DNA of 64,000 bases from Roseivivax sediminis. Its GTDB lineage: Bacteria; Pseudomonadota; Alphaproteobacteria; Rhodobacterales; Rhodobacteraceae. Position 1 is the first letter of the stretch. Each line of letters begins with the position of its first letter. The position numbers and the translations under genes are program-made. The stretch spans positions 248,001 through 312,000 of the forward strand of contig NZ_FOMS01000003.1 in NCBI RefSeq assembly GCF_900112685.1. Reading direction: 5' to 3'. Under the pieces are notes generated by a model, which ran no database searches, had not been told where the DNA came from, and worked only from the letters and a program-made list of their open reading frames with translations. Shown here in pieces: positions 26,675-35,394 of the stretch.

Positions 26675-29600
26675 TCAGGACCACACGTCCTGCGGGTCTT
26701 TCCGTGAAAACCGGATCGACACCTGCAGGCCCTCGGGGCGGAACTCGCGCTCCAACTCGCCGCGAAGCTGCTGGCACACCTGGCCTTCGATCAACTGCCA
26801 GCCGAAGCCGTCGGCCTCGGGTTCGGACGTTGCCGGTCCGCCGGTTTCGCGCCAGTCGATGCGGACGATGTCGTCCGTCACGCTCCAGCGGATATGGACG
26901 CATCCCGTATCGCAGGTCAGCGCGCCGTATTTCGCGGCGTTCGTGGCAAGTTCGTGGATCGCCAGCCCCACGGGCAGCGACTTGCGCGACGAAAGCGAAA
27001 GATCGGGCCCCTCGATGGCGAAGCGCGCGGGGTCGTGGGCGTGGCATTCCTGCTCGATCAGCGCGTGCAGGGATATCTCGCGCCATTCCTCCTGCGACAG
27101 GAGCTTGTAGGTGCGCGCCATGCCGTGCAGCCGGTCGTTCAACGCCGCGCCGAATGCGTCGGGATCGCGGGTGCTGCGCAGGGTCGCGTTCACGACGCTG
27201 ATGACCACCGTCAGGATGTTCTTGACCCGATGGTTGAGCTCGTCGATCAGCAGGCGCTGGTTTTCCTCCGCGCGGGCAAGACTGGTCATGTCGATCAGCG
27301 TCACGACCACGCCGTCGATACCGTTGTTCTTGTCGCGATAGGGTACCAGCCGGACGACGAAGCGGCGCGCATCGTCCTTCGGACGCACCCGGTCCTCGAT
27401 CATCTCTCCGCTCGACAGGACCTCCTGCAGTCGCTCGCGGAATTCCGGGTAATCGAGTGTCAGGGCCAGGTCGCTGAGCGGCCGGCCCACGTCGTTCCGC
27501 CGCAGGTGGAAGAAGGTCAGCGCCGCGGGCGTGAAGTTGCGGATCACGAGGTCGGTGTCGAGGAACACGCTGGCTATCTGCGTCGCCTCGTAGAGGTTGC
27601 GCATGTCGTCGTGGGCGCGGTCGAGCTCCTCGAGCTTGCTGCTGAGGACGGCGTTGGTCGATGACAGCTCCTCGTTGAGGGTCTGCATCTCCTCCTTGGA
27701 GGCTTCGAGTTCCTCGTTGGCCGATTGCGCTTCCTCGTTGGCGGAGACGAGTTCCTCGTTCGATGATTTCAGCTCTTCGAGCGCGGTTTCGTATTCCTCG
27801 ATCGTGGAATGCATGCGTTCGCGCAGCTCGCGCAACTCGGTCTCGTAGGTGTCCTCATCGTGCCCGGAGGCGTCCGAGCGGCTGTCCGATGCGCCCCGCC
27901 GCCCGGTGGGCACGAAGAGCGTGAGGTACACCGTCTCCGCGCCGCGCTCCATGTGGATGGGCTCCACCGTGAGGCGCAGCTCGGTGTCCTGGCCGTCCTC
28001 GTCGGAGACGTGGACCGCGTTGCGGTGGGCGGGCAGCCCGCTTTCCATCGCCTCGCGCAAGACGGTGTTCAGCTCCTGCCGCAGCTGGCGGGGGGTCATG
28101 TCCAGAAGCCGACGGTTGGGTGCGCCGCGCGGGATCTCGAGAAAGCGGCCGACGCGGGCGGAATAATAGACGATTTCTCCGTGCCGGTCGACGACCACAT
28201 GCGGCGGCGCGTGCCGGTCGAGGACCTGCATCTCGACCCGTTGGCGGAGCTGGAAGCTTGACCGGGACGGGCTGGGCTGGGACCGCCCGATATGCAGCTT
28301 TCCGAGGCCCTCCGCGCCGCCTCGGAACGCGTTCGGAACGCCGGGATGCGAAGTCGTCGTCTCGCGGCTGCGGAAGATCCGCTGCTGGCGGTCCACCGGT
28401 GCGAAGAGCGCATCCTGCCGGCTGATGCTCTCGGAGGTGCCGAGGAACAGGTAGCCGCCGGGTTTCAGCGCATAGTGGAACGTGGGGATCACCTGGTCCT
28501 GCAGGTCGCGTCCGAAATAGATCAGCAGGTTGCGGCAGGACAACAGATCCATCCGCGCGAAGGGCGGATCCGAGATCACGCTGTGCGGCGAGAAGATGCA
28601 CAGATCGCGCACTTCCTTGCGCACGATGTATTGCGTCCCCTCGCGACGGAAGGCGCGGTCGCGGCGCGCGGGGTCGATGGAGGAGACGAATTCCTCGGGA
28701 TAGCGGCCGGCGCGCGCGACGTCGAGCGCCGGCTCGTCGATATCGGTGGCGAAGATCTGCGCGTGCGGCCCGCCCGGATGCCGCTCCATCTCCTCGCGCA
28801 GGAGGATGGCGATCGAATAGACCTCCTCGCCTGTGGCGCATCCCGGCACCCAGACGCGCACCACGTCGCCGGATGTGCGGCCCTGGAACAGCTGGGGGAT
28901 GACGTTCTCTTCCAGCGCGGCGAAGGCGTCGGCATCGCGGAAGAACCGCGTGACGTTGATCAGCAGGTCGCGGTAGAGTTCCATGACTTCGGTCGGGGCA
29001 TTGCGCAGGTGCCGGATGTAGTCGGTCAGCGTCGACGCCTCGACGATCTGCGCCCGGCGCGACATGCGGCGCAGGAAGGTCCGTTTCTTGTAGCCCGAGA
29101 AATCGTGCCCGGTATGGCTGCGCAGTAGGTCGAACGCGGTCTGCATCTCGGTGTCGAGCGCGCCGTCGTCCCAGGTGTCGGCCAGCGCCTCGAAGGAGGT
29201 GCGGCTGTCCACCAGCCGGCGCAGCGTCTCCGGCATGCTCTCGACCGTGAGCTCGAAATCGACCAGACCGGTGGCGATGGCGCTTCTGGGCATGTCGGCA
29301 TGGCCGGGTCCGCGCCCGCCATCCGGCGCTTGCGCCATGGTGATGCCGCCGCTTTCCTTGATCGCCTTGATGCCGAGCGTGCCGTCGGCATCGCTGCCCG
29401 ACAGCACGATGCCCACAGCCCGGTCCCCGCGGTCCCGCGCGAGCGAGGAAAAGAAGATGTCGATGGGTTTCTCGCGCGCCTCGGGCCTGGTTACCCGATC
29501 GAGAGCGATGCGCCCGTCGCGCAGTCGGATCACGCAGGCCTCGGGCATCACGTGGACCTGACCCGCGCTCAGCGTCGCGCCGTCCTCGGCAGCGCGTACC

Positions 29601-29785
29601 TCGATATCGGCGTGCCTGCCGAGCACCTCGTGCAGTCGGCTCTCGTGATCGGGGTTGAGGTGGGTGACCACAACGAGGGCCATGTTCCGCGGCGCCCCGA
29701 GATTGCGAAAGAAGGTCTCCAGCGCCTCGATGCCGCCGGCCGATGCGCCGATGCCCACGACCGTCAGTTCCTGTCCTGTCGTCAT
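26675..29785 (-). CDS. CheB-CheR-PAS-HWE hybrid sensor kinase
   Basis: This 1036-aa protein has five parts. A CheB methylesterase domain (about 1-190) carries GIGASAGGIEAL and VLSGSDADGT. A CheR methyltransferase domain (about 205-475) carries VWVPGCATGEEVYSIAILL and FSPHSVISDPPFARMDLLSCRN. A PAS-like segment (about 540-640) and a long coiled coil (about 665-755, repeats like SSNEELVSANEE) follow, then a second PAS (about 760-835). The C-terminal HWE/HisKA_2 kinase has phospho-acceptor His852 in LIDELNHRVKN and an ATPase region with HELATNAAKYGAL. HWE kinases of this kind feed PhyR in alphaproteobacteria. It lies tail-to-tail with the receiver/sigma-like gene, its probable partner. No membrane segment is seen, so it is cytoplasmic. 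Confidence 0.88.
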   Translation of the reverse strand: MTTGQELTVVGIGASAGGIEALETFFRNLGAPRNMALVVVTHLNPDHESRLHEVLGRHADIEVRAAEDGATLSAGQVHVMPEACVIRLRDGRIALDRVTRPEAREKPIDIFFSSLARDRGDRAVGIVLSGSDADGTLGIKAIKESGGITMAQAPDGGRGPGHADMPRSAIATGLVDFELTVESMPETLRRLVDSRTSFEALADTWDDGALDTEMQTAFDLLRSHTGHDFSGYKKRTFLRRMSRRAQIVEASTLTDYIRHLRNAPTEVMELYRDLLINVTRFFRDADAFAALEENVIPQLFQGRTSGDVVRVWVPGCATGEEVYSIAILLREEMERHPGGPHAQIFATDIDEPALDVARAGRYPEEFVSSIDPARRDRAFRREGTQYIVRKEVRDLCIFSPHSVISDPPFARMDLLSCRNLLIYFGRDLQDQVIPTFHYALKPGGYLFLGTSESISRQDALFAPVDRQQRIFRSRETTTSHPGVPNAFRGGAEGLGKLHIGRSQPSPSRSSFQLRQRVEMQVLDRHAPPHVVVDRHGEIVYYSARVGRFLEIPRGAPNRRLLDMTPRQLRQELNTVLREAMESGLPAHRNAVHVSDEDGQDTELRLTVEPIHMERGAETVYLTLFVPTGRRGASDSRSDASGHDEDTYETELRELRERMHSTIEEYETALEELKSSNEELVSANEEAQSANEELEASKEEMQTLNEELSSTNAVLSSKLEELDRAHDDMRNLYEATQIASVFLDTDLVIRNFTPAALTFFHLRRNDVGRPLSDLALTLDYPEFRERLQEVLSSGEMIEDRVRPKDDARRFVVRLVPYRDKNNGIDGVVVTLIDMTSLARAEENQRLLIDELNHRVKNILTVVISVVNATLRSTRDPDAFGAALNDRLHGMARTYKLLSQEEWREISLHALIEQECHAHDPARFAIEGPDLSLSSRKSLPVGLAIHELATNAAKYGALTCDTGCVHIRWSVTDDIVRIDWRETGGPATSEPEADGFGWQLIEGQVCQQLRGELEREFRPEGLQVSIRFSRKDPQDVWS

Positions 29786-29972
29786 GTCTGTCCAATCGCG
29801 GGGCGTGCGACGCGGCGGCACGCCCCGCGGCACGTTGTCCGCGCCGGGCGCTGCCGCTGGCTGTCACTTTGGGTCGCTCGTCACCATCCTGACCTGTCGC
29901 AACGGCCGCGTAAACCGCGCCGCGCCGCTAAACCGCCCGGTACGGCGGACGGCGCGGCGGGGACGGGCCGGG

Positions 29973-30197
29973 TCAGGCGCGTGCCTCCACGCCGGCCTTG
30001 CGCGCGCAATGCCCGCAGCAATAGACGCTGTCGCCCGCTTCAAGCCCGTGCCCGATCACGCGGGTGGCGCACTGGGCGCAGCGCGGGGCCATCTTCTCGA
30101 TCGCGCATTCGAAACAGTCGAAGCCGAAGCGCTGGCCGTTCTTCTCCACGATCATCAGGTTGTCGTAGTCGTTTTGGCACTGGTCGCATCGCGCCAT
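29973..30197 (-). CDS. Small zinc-ribbon protein, 74 aa
   Basis: The product is cytoplasmic and rich in paired cysteines: CDQC at the start, CFEC, CAQC and CCGHC near the end, with one His. This is enough for two zinc sites in a LIM- or ribbon-like fold. A near-perfect ribosome site (AAAGGAGG) precedes the ATG. I do not recognise a named family. It is divergent from the SDR stress gene and could be a small redox or protein-binding factor of the stress response. Confidence 0.75.
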   Translation of the reverse strand: MARCDQCQNDYDNLMIVEKNGQRFGFDCFECAIEKMAPRCAQCATRVIGHGLEAGDSVYCCGHCARKAGVEARA

Positions 30198-30273
30198 GGA
30201 TTGCCTCCTTTCGCGGCCGCCGGGTCCGGCGGCGGGTTGCCGTGCGGAAGGGCGCTGCCCTCCGCCTCAGCCG

Positions 30274-30299
30274 GGAACATCTCATCGGGGCAGTTGTTC
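30274..30299 (+). promoter_or_regulatory. EcfG-like promoter of the SDR gene (GGAACAT...TGTTC form)
   Basis: GGAAC (30274-30278), 16 bases and TGTT (30295-30298) fit the EcfG pattern with T in place of the first C of the -10. The full 26-base site reads GGAACAT-N14-TGTTC, the same as at 31219 and 35863. The ATG at 30324 is 25 bases on. Confidence 0.6.
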
Positions 30300-30323
30300 G
30301 CAGAAAAATCCCAGGAGGCAGAA

Positions 30324-31172
30324 ATGACCGACAAGACACCGCCCTTCGAGACGCAGCACCAGGACCTGCCGGGCGAGACCGGCAAGATGAATCCCAAACC
30401 CGACCACGGCGAGCGGAGCTATCGCGGCTCCGGACGGCTCGAAGGCATGACCGCGCTGATAACCGGCGCGGACAGCGGCATCGGCCGCGCCGTCGCGCTG
30501 GCCTATGCCCGCGAAGGCGCCGATGTCGTGATCTCCTATCTCGAGGAGCAGGAGGACGCGCAGACCACGCTCGACCTGGTCGAAGGGGCGGGTCGCCGCG
30601 CTTATCTCATGCCCGGCGACATCCAGGACGCAGCGCATTGCCGACGGCTGGTGGAGGACACCCACGCGGCCTTCGGCCGGCTCGACATCCTCGTCAACAA
30701 CGCCGCGCACCAGGCCCACGTGAATTCGATCGAGGAGATTTCGGACGAAGAGTGGGAAGCGACGTTCCGCACCAACATCCATTCGATGTTCTACCTGTGC
30801 AAGGCGGCGGTGCCGGTGATGCCGCGCGGCGGGTCGATCATCAACTCCGCCTCCATCAACTCCGACCGGCCGAGTCCGGGGCTGCTGGCCTATGCCGCTT
30901 CCAAGGGCGCGATCCAGAACTTCACCAACGGGCTGGCGCAGATGCTGGGCCCCCGCGGCATCCGCGTGAACTGCGTCGCGCCGGGGCCTGTCTGGACGCC
31001 GCTCATCCCCTCGACGATCCCCGATCACGAGGAGTTCGGCGCCAACAGGCCGATGGGCCGTCCGGCGCAGCCGGCGGAGCTGGCCACCGCCTACGTCATG
31101 CTGGCCGATCCGCTGTCCAGCTACACCTCCGGCGCGACCGTCGCGGTCGCCGGCGGCGAGCCGATGATGTGA
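30324..31172 (+). CDS. Short-chain dehydrogenase, general-stress (YhdG/YghA-like) type
   Basis: The 282-aa SDR has the N-terminal extension (about 40 residues, Pro- and His-rich) that marks the stress-associated subfamily also found in Bacillus and enterics. The cofactor motif is TGADSGIGRAVA, followed by NNAA. The catalytic Ser is in IINSASINS and Tyr-xxx-Lys in YAASKGA. Substrate is unknown; reduction of reactive aldehydes or ketones is the usual guess. AGGAGG precedes the ATG and an EcfG-like promoter lies directly upstream. Confidence 0.88.
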   Translation: MTDKTPPFETQHQDLPGETGKMNPKPDHGERSYRGSGRLEGMTALITGADSGIGRAVALAYAREGADVVISYLEEQEDAQTTLDLVEGAGRRAYLMPGDIQDAAHCRRLVEDTHAAFGRLDILVNNAAHQAHVNSIEEISDEEWEATFRTNIHSMFYLCKAAVPVMPRGGSIINSASINSDRPSPGLLAYAASKGAIQNFTNGLAQMLGPRGIRVNCVAPGPVWTPLIPSTIPDHEEFGANRPMGRPAQPAELATAYVMLADPLSSYTSGATVAVAGGEPMM

Positions 31173-31218
31173 CCGCGCCCGCTGGCCGCGGTGCGTGCCG
31201 GCCGTGGCGGGACGGGCA

Positions 31219-31244
31219 GGAACATTCCGCCGCGGTTCATGTTC
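31219..31244 (+). promoter_or_regulatory. EcfG-like promoter of the symporter gene (GGAACAT...TGTTC form)
   Basis: GGAAC (31219-31223), 16 bases and TGTT (31240-31243) form a 26-base site GGAACAT-N14-TGTTC, identical in fixed positions to those before the SDR and CBS genes. The outer GAACAT and ATGTTC are exact inverted repeats here, so an operator is an alternative reading. The ATG at 31278 is 34 bases away. Confidence 0.55.
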
Positions 31245-31277
31245 ACGGGCCCACAGCGACGGCGGAAGGAGACGACG

Positions 31278-32888
31278 ATGGGTGACGCGAAATTCGACCT
31301 CAGCTGGATCGACTTCACGGTGGTCGCCCTCTACTTCGTCGCCATCATCGCTCACGGGGTCTACGTTTCGCGCAAGCTCGAAGGCGGCTCGGAGGGGTAC
31401 TTCCTCGCCGGGCGCACATTGCCGTGGTACCTGATCGGCTTCTCGCTGTTTGCCTCCAACATGTCGGGGTCGAGCTTCGTCGGCCTGATGGGCGGCAGCT
31501 ACGCCAACGGCGTCGCGATCTTCAATTACGAGTGGACCGCGGCCTTCGTGCTGATCCTCTTCGCGATCTTCATCCTGCCGTCCTACCTGCGCGCGAAGAT
31601 CGCCACCGTCCCCGAATTCCTCGAGTTCCGATACGACGTGCGCTCGCGGCGGGCGTTCTCGCTCTTCACCATTCTGGCGATCATGTTCATCGACACCGCC
31701 GGGGCGCTCTATGCCGGCGGGTTGGTGATCTCCAACGTCACCGAATACCTCAACATCTGGACGGCCGTGGCGCTGCTGGCCCTGGTCGCGGGGCTCTACA
31801 CGATCCTCGGCGGGCTCTCGGCCGTTGTCGTCACCGACACCGTACAGGCGGTGCTACTGATCGTGGGCGCGGCGGCGCTGTTCTGGATCGGCCTCGATGA
31901 GGTCGGCGGCTGGTCCGAGCTCTTCACCGGGATCGAGGACAGCAAGCGGCACCTGATCCTGCCGGCAAGCGACGACTTCCTGCCCTGGACCGGGCTCTGG
32001 GGCGTGGTGCTCCTGGGTTTCTACTACTGGACGATCAACCAGTTCGTGGTGCAGCGCACGCTCGGCGCCAAGGATCTGCGGGAAGGGCAGGTGGGGGCGC
32101 TCTTCGCGGGCTTTCTGAAGCTGCCGAACCTGTTTCTTATGATCCTTCCGGGGCTGATCGCGCTGAAGCTCTATCCCGAGCTGGAAACGCCCGACCTGGC
32201 CTTTCCGACGCTGGCGTTCGAGCTGATGCCGGTGGGAATCCGCGGGCTGATCATGGCAGCTCTGATCGCGGCGATCATGTCGTCGCTCGACTCGGCGCTG
32301 AACTCTGCCTCGACGCTGGTGGTCAAGGACTTCGTCCAGCCGCTGAAGCCGGATGTGAGCGAGGTGCGCATGGTCGCTCTGGGCCGCATCGTCACCGGGA
32401 TCGTGATGGTCTTCGGTGCGGTCTATTCGCCCTTCATCGGATCGTTCGAGAGCCTGTTCAGCTACTTCCAGTCGTCGCTGAGCTACATCGTGCCGACCAT
32501 CGTGGTGGTCTACATCCTCGGACTCTTCGTGCCGTGGCTCAACGGCACCGGCGCCTTCTGGACCATCGTCGCGGGGCTGGCGATCGGCATCCCGCTGTTC
32601 CTTCTCAAGGAGGTGACGGGGGTCTGGGAGGCCGTGGGCCTGCCGGAGATCCACTACACGGTGATGTCGTCGATCATGATGATGCTGGGGATCGTGCTGC
32701 ATTTCGGCCTGTCGGCCGCGACGCGCACCGAACGGCGCGAGCAGGAGGACATCGACAAGCTGGTCTGGTCGCGCGGCGAATTCGCGCGGACGTTCACGCA
32801 GTTGGAGGCGCCGCTCTGGCACAACCGCGTTCTTTGGGCAGGGCTCCTGAGCGCGGCGCTGATCGGCTTCATCGTCTGGTTCTGGTGA
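31278..32888 (+). CDS. Sodium/solute symporter (SSS family)
   Basis: The 536-aa membrane protein has about fourteen helices and SSS-family marks: YFLAGRTLPWYLIGFSLFASNMSG at helix 2, TVPEFLEFRYD, GLYTILGGLSAVVVTDTVQ and MAALIAAIMSSLDSALNSAS. It is nearest in feel to sugar/inositol (SGLT-like) symporters rather than proline carriers, but the solute cannot be read from sequence. GGAAGGAG precedes the ATG. Its placement in the stress island with its own EcfG-like promoter suggests uptake of a compatible solute or carbon reserve under stress. It is convergent with ecfG. Confidence 0.85.
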   Translation: MGDAKFDLSWIDFTVVALYFVAIIAHGVYVSRKLEGGSEGYFLAGRTLPWYLIGFSLFASNMSGSSFVGLMGGSYANGVAIFNYEWTAAFVLILFAIFILPSYLRAKIATVPEFLEFRYDVRSRRAFSLFTILAIMFIDTAGALYAGGLVISNVTEYLNIWTAVALLALVAGLYTILGGLSAVVVTDTVQAVLLIVGAAALFWIGLDEVGGWSELFTGIEDSKRHLILPASDDFLPWTGLWGVVLLGFYYWTINQFVVQRTLGAKDLREGQVGALFAGFLKLPNLFLMILPGLIALKLYPELETPDLAFPTLAFELMPVGIRGLIMAALIAAIMSSLDSALNSASTLVVKDFVQPLKPDVSEVRMVALGRIVTGIVMVFGAVYSPFIGSFESLFSYFQSSLSYIVPTIVVVYILGLFVPWLNGTGAFWTIVAGLAIGIPLFLLKEVTGVWEAVGLPEIHYTVMSSIMMMLGIVLHFGLSAATRTERREQEDIDKLVWSRGEFARTFTQLEAPLWHNRVLWAGLLSAALIGFIVWFW

Positions 32889-32914
32889 AGCAACCTCGGG
32901 GCTCGGCCGGGTCG

Positions 32915-33421
32915 TCAGGTCCGGACCGGCTCGCGCTCCAGGTCGTCTGCCACGAGCTTTCGGGCGCGGTTCACCCGGCTCTTGACGGTGCCCATCGTGC
33001 AGCCGCAGATCTCTCCGGCGCGTTCGTAGGTCTCACCCAGCATCACCACCAGGATCAGCATCTCGCGGTAATGCGTGGGCAGCCGGTCGATGGCGGCCAT
33101 CATTTCCTGCCCCCGGATCGTCCATTCCTGCGTGGCGGGGGCGGACACCGAGTCCGCGACGCAATCGGCCGCGCCGGTCACCTCGCGCCTTGCGCGCCGG
33201 ACATCGTTGAAGAAGGTGTTGCGCATGATGGCGAAGAGCCAGGCGCGCAAATTCGTCCCGGGTTTGAACTTTTCACGGTTGCGAATGGCCTTGTGCAGCG
33301 TCTCCTGCACGAGGTCATCGGCATTCGCGTCGTCGCGGGTCAGGGACCTTGCATAGGCCCTCAGAGCCGGGATCCACTCCACCGTCTGTTCGACGTCGAG
33401 GCATTCGTCCTGATCAAGCAT
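32915..33421 (-). CDS. ecfG: EcfG-family general-stress sigma factor
   Basis: The 168-aa protein is an ECF sigma factor. Region 2 (about 12-75) has DDLVQETLHKAIRN and NLRAWLFAIMRNTFFNDVRR. Region 4 (about 105-160) has LPTHYREMLILVVMLGETYERAGEICGCTMGTVKSRVNRAR. The short acidic N-terminus, the NLRAWLF block and the NepR-like gene upstream mark it as the EcfG/RpoE2 group. I start it at the ATG at 33421; an in-frame extension to 33493 reads through unlikely sequence. It should drive the GGAAC-type promoters found across the island, including its own at 33667-33692. Confidence 0.85.
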   Translation of the reverse strand: MLDQDECLDVEQTVEWIPALRAYARSLTRDDANADDLVQETLHKAIRNREKFKPGTNLRAWLFAIMRNTFFNDVRRARREVTGAADCVADSVSAPATQEWTIRGQEMMAAIDRLPTHYREMLILVVMLGETYERAGEICGCTMGTVKSRVNRARKLVADDLEREPVRT

Positions 33422-33666
33422 CGCTGTGCCCTGTATTCGCTTTCCTGCCGACGCGCCCGGATCGGACATGCCTGGAGAGGGCGCGACACGCATGTGCCGC
33501 GGCGTCCGCGGACTGTCGTGCGCGGAGATCTTCGCTCATCGGAAATGACCGAATCCGGAGCCAGCGCGGCCAATGTGGCCAAACCTCCTTTGGGCACTTC
33601 GGCCCGAAGAAGTTCATCTGATCGCCTCGCAATCCGGCACCGCAGGTCGGGCGCCCCCGACGGATC

Positions 33667-33692
33667 AACGTGGTGTGCGCCCGCAGGGTTCC
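33667..33692 (-). promoter_or_regulatory. EcfG promoter of ecfG itself
   Basis: On the minus strand GGAAC (33692-33688), 17 bases and CGTT (33670-33667) give a perfect match, placed between the NepR-like gene and ecfG. The leader is about 240 bases. It implies positive autoregulation of ecfG independent of the gene upstream. The remaining 279-base gap shows no other gene. Confidence 0.7.
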
Positions 33693-33700
33693 GTCTCGCG

Positions 33701-33865
33701 TCAGGGCCTGTCGCGTAGCAATCCCTGCAACTCTCGCGCGAGCTTGAGCAGGTGATCGGGCGTCTCTTCCGCCGCGATCCGCTCCAGTTGCCGGGCGAGG
33801 GCGCTGTCCATCTCCTGGGAGGCGCAATCGGGCGTCTCACCAGAGGGTTTATGCGGTCTCTTCAA
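33701..33865 (-). CDS. nepR: NepR-like anti-sigma factor (TTG start)
   Basis: A 54-aa protein is read from a TTG at 33865 with AGGAG seven bases upstream. Residues about 19-52 (MDSALARQLERIAAEETPDHLLKL...) fit the NepR pattern of a leucine-rich helix, an acidic turn with Pro-Asp, and a second helix LLKLARELQGLL. The N-terminus is basic and probably disordered, as in NepR. Position also fits: nepR normally precedes ecfG on the same strand. NepR binds and silences EcfG until phosphorylated PhyR pulls it away. The gene is short and lacks an ATG at the right place, so the call rests on pattern and place. Confidence 0.65.
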   Translation of the reverse strand: MKRPHKPSGETPDCASQEMDSALARQLERIAAEETPDHLLKLARELQGLLRDRP

Positions 33866-34076
33866 GAGAGGGCTCCTGTTGCGATTTCCGGCGGGACGGC
33901 CCCCGCGAGGGGGATGGGACCGAGCCGGCGCGGCAAAGGTTTCACACGCCCCGCCATGGCGGCGCTTGTCCCGGAGACAGCAGTCTAGCACCGATTGCCG
34001 CGGCTTGCGCCCCTTGCGGCGGGCGCGCGGCCGATCCGTGGCGCGACGGGAACAGTGTGCGTGCGCGGCGGCGCGT

Positions 34077-34616
34077 TCACTCGCGACCTTTCGCGGCCGG
34101 CAGGCCGTGGCGGGCATAGTCGGGCCGGGTTCCGTCTTCGGGCCGGGGGATGACGCTGAACGAGCCGTCGCTTTCGAGCACCACGGCGGCGACGGCGTCG
34201 GGATCGCTGGTATCGCTGCGCCGGATCACCGTCATCAGCTCTTCGCGGGTGATGCGCTCGCGGCGGAGCGCGGCCTCGCAGACCTCGCCCGCGCGCATCA
34301 GCAGCACGGGCTCGGAGCGCACCCATCCGGCGACGCGGCGCGAGCGGACGGAAGCGGTCGCGACGATCCATTGCAGCGCGATGAGCGTGACGAAGGCGGT
34401 CGCCGCCTCCGCGAAGGCGACGCCGTCCGAGGTGAGCACCGAGGCGAGCGTAGAGCCGAGCGCGACCGTCACCACCAGATCGAAGGCGTTCAGCTTGGCC
34501 AGCGTGCGCTTGCCGGACACGCGCAGGGCCGCGATCAGGAAGGCGTAGGCGAGGGGGCCGACGATGATTGTGCGCAGAAGGCCGGTGGCGTCGTCCAGCA
34601 GCATGTCGTGAATCAT
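34077..34616 (-). CDS. DUF421/YetF-family membrane protein
   Basis: The 179-aa product has two or three N-terminal membrane helices, with the family marker SGKRTLAKLNAFDLVVTVALGS between them. A cytoplasmic beta-rich domain follows (RRVAGWVRSEPVLLMRAGEV, then REELMTVIRRSDTSDPDAVAAVVLESDGSFSVI). This layout is that of YetF/YkjA proteins, whose function is not settled; several are stress-induced. It is 86 bases downstream of the BON gene on the same strand and may be read from the CBS promoter. Confidence 0.85.
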   Translation of the reverse strand: MIHDMLLDDATGLLRTIIVGPLAYAFLIAALRVSGKRTLAKLNAFDLVVTVALGSTLASVLTSDGVAFAEAATAFVTLIALQWIVATASVRSRRVAGWVRSEPVLLMRAGEVCEAALRRERITREELMTVIRRSDTSDPDAVAAVVLESDGSFSVIPRPEDGTRPDYARHGLPAAKGRE

Positions 34617-34702
34617 CGTCTGCCTTTCGGATGAAGGCTCCGGCCCGCGCGCACCGGCGGGATGCTTGTACGCGGGCCGGAGGACCGCTCCGGGCGGTGG
34701 GA

Positions 34703-35356
34703 TCAGGTAGACGCGCCCGGAGCCGACGCCTCGGACCCGCCCGCGGGCGGATCGCTGATCCGTAGGTTGTTCTGCACATGGACCACACCGCTCACATGGT
34801 CCGCGCAATCCTCGGCCCGCCGCTTGGAGGCGCGATCGCGGACATACCCGTCGAGGGTGACCTCGCAGTCGCGCACGGTGACCTCGATATCCGTGGCGTC
34901 GAGCATGGGATCCTCGGTCAGGTCGTCGTTCACGTCCTCGGCGATGCGGGTGTCGGAGCGGCGGTAGTTGCGCGGGCCGACACCGGTATAGTCCCGGTCG
35001 CGGCGGCGCGCGGCCTCCTCGTCGCCGATCCAGGTGGCCAGCTCGTCGCGGGCGCGGTCGAGGAACGACCGCTCCGCGCGGTGCCGTCGGGGCTGGCCGA
35101 TCGGGCCGGCCCAGGGCCAGGCGACGGTTTCGGGGGCGACCTCCGGCCCGGGCCAGGGATCGGCGCCGAGACGCGGATCGCGGCGCATTGCCCGTTCGCG
35201 TTCGATCTCGCGCATGCGTTCGGCACGTTCGGCCTCGATATCCTCTGCGCCGGCGGGCTGCGGATCGGCGGGGTCTGCGCGCCGGTGCAGGCCGCGTTCG
35301 GTTTCGGGGTCGTAATGCTGGTCGGACCAGGCTCTGAAGCTCGATTTCTGCGACAT
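34703..35356 (-). CDS. BON-domain protein
   Basis: The 217-aa protein has a long, charged N-terminal part rich in Arg, Glu and Pro (about 1-130) and one C-terminal BON domain (about 135-200; RIAEDVNDDLTEDPMLDATDIEV then VTLDGYVRDRASKRRAEDCADHVSGV). BON domains bind membranes or other envelope parts, as in OsmY. There is no signal peptide, which is unusual for OsmY-type proteins but common in alphaproteobacterial stress genes. AAAGGAA is the ribosome site. It follows the CBS gene by 38 bases. Confidence 0.83.
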   Translation of the reverse strand: MSQKSSFRAWSDQHYDPETERGLHRRADPADPQPAGAEDIEAERAERMREIERERAMRRDPRLGADPWPGPEVAPETVAWPWAGPIGQPRRHRAERSFLDRARDELATWIGDEEAARRRDRDYTGVGPRNYRRSDTRIAEDVNDDLTEDPMLDATDIEVTVRDCEVTLDGYVRDRASKRRAEDCADHVSGVVHVQNNLRISDPPAGGSEASAPGAST

Positions 35357-35394
35357 GGGGCTGTTCCTTTCGCAGGCGTGTCGGATCATGGCAT

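Noticed and set aside
33866-34076. Stress promoter directly before the NepR-like gene
   Set aside because: I found no GTTCC on the + strand in this gap, so no minus-strand EcfG site can be supported; the promoter of nepR is unknown.
34049-34077. GGAAC...CGTT pair resembling an EcfG promoter
   Set aside because: The spacer is 20 bases, outside the 16-17 range, and the site points into the 3' end of the DUF421 gene.
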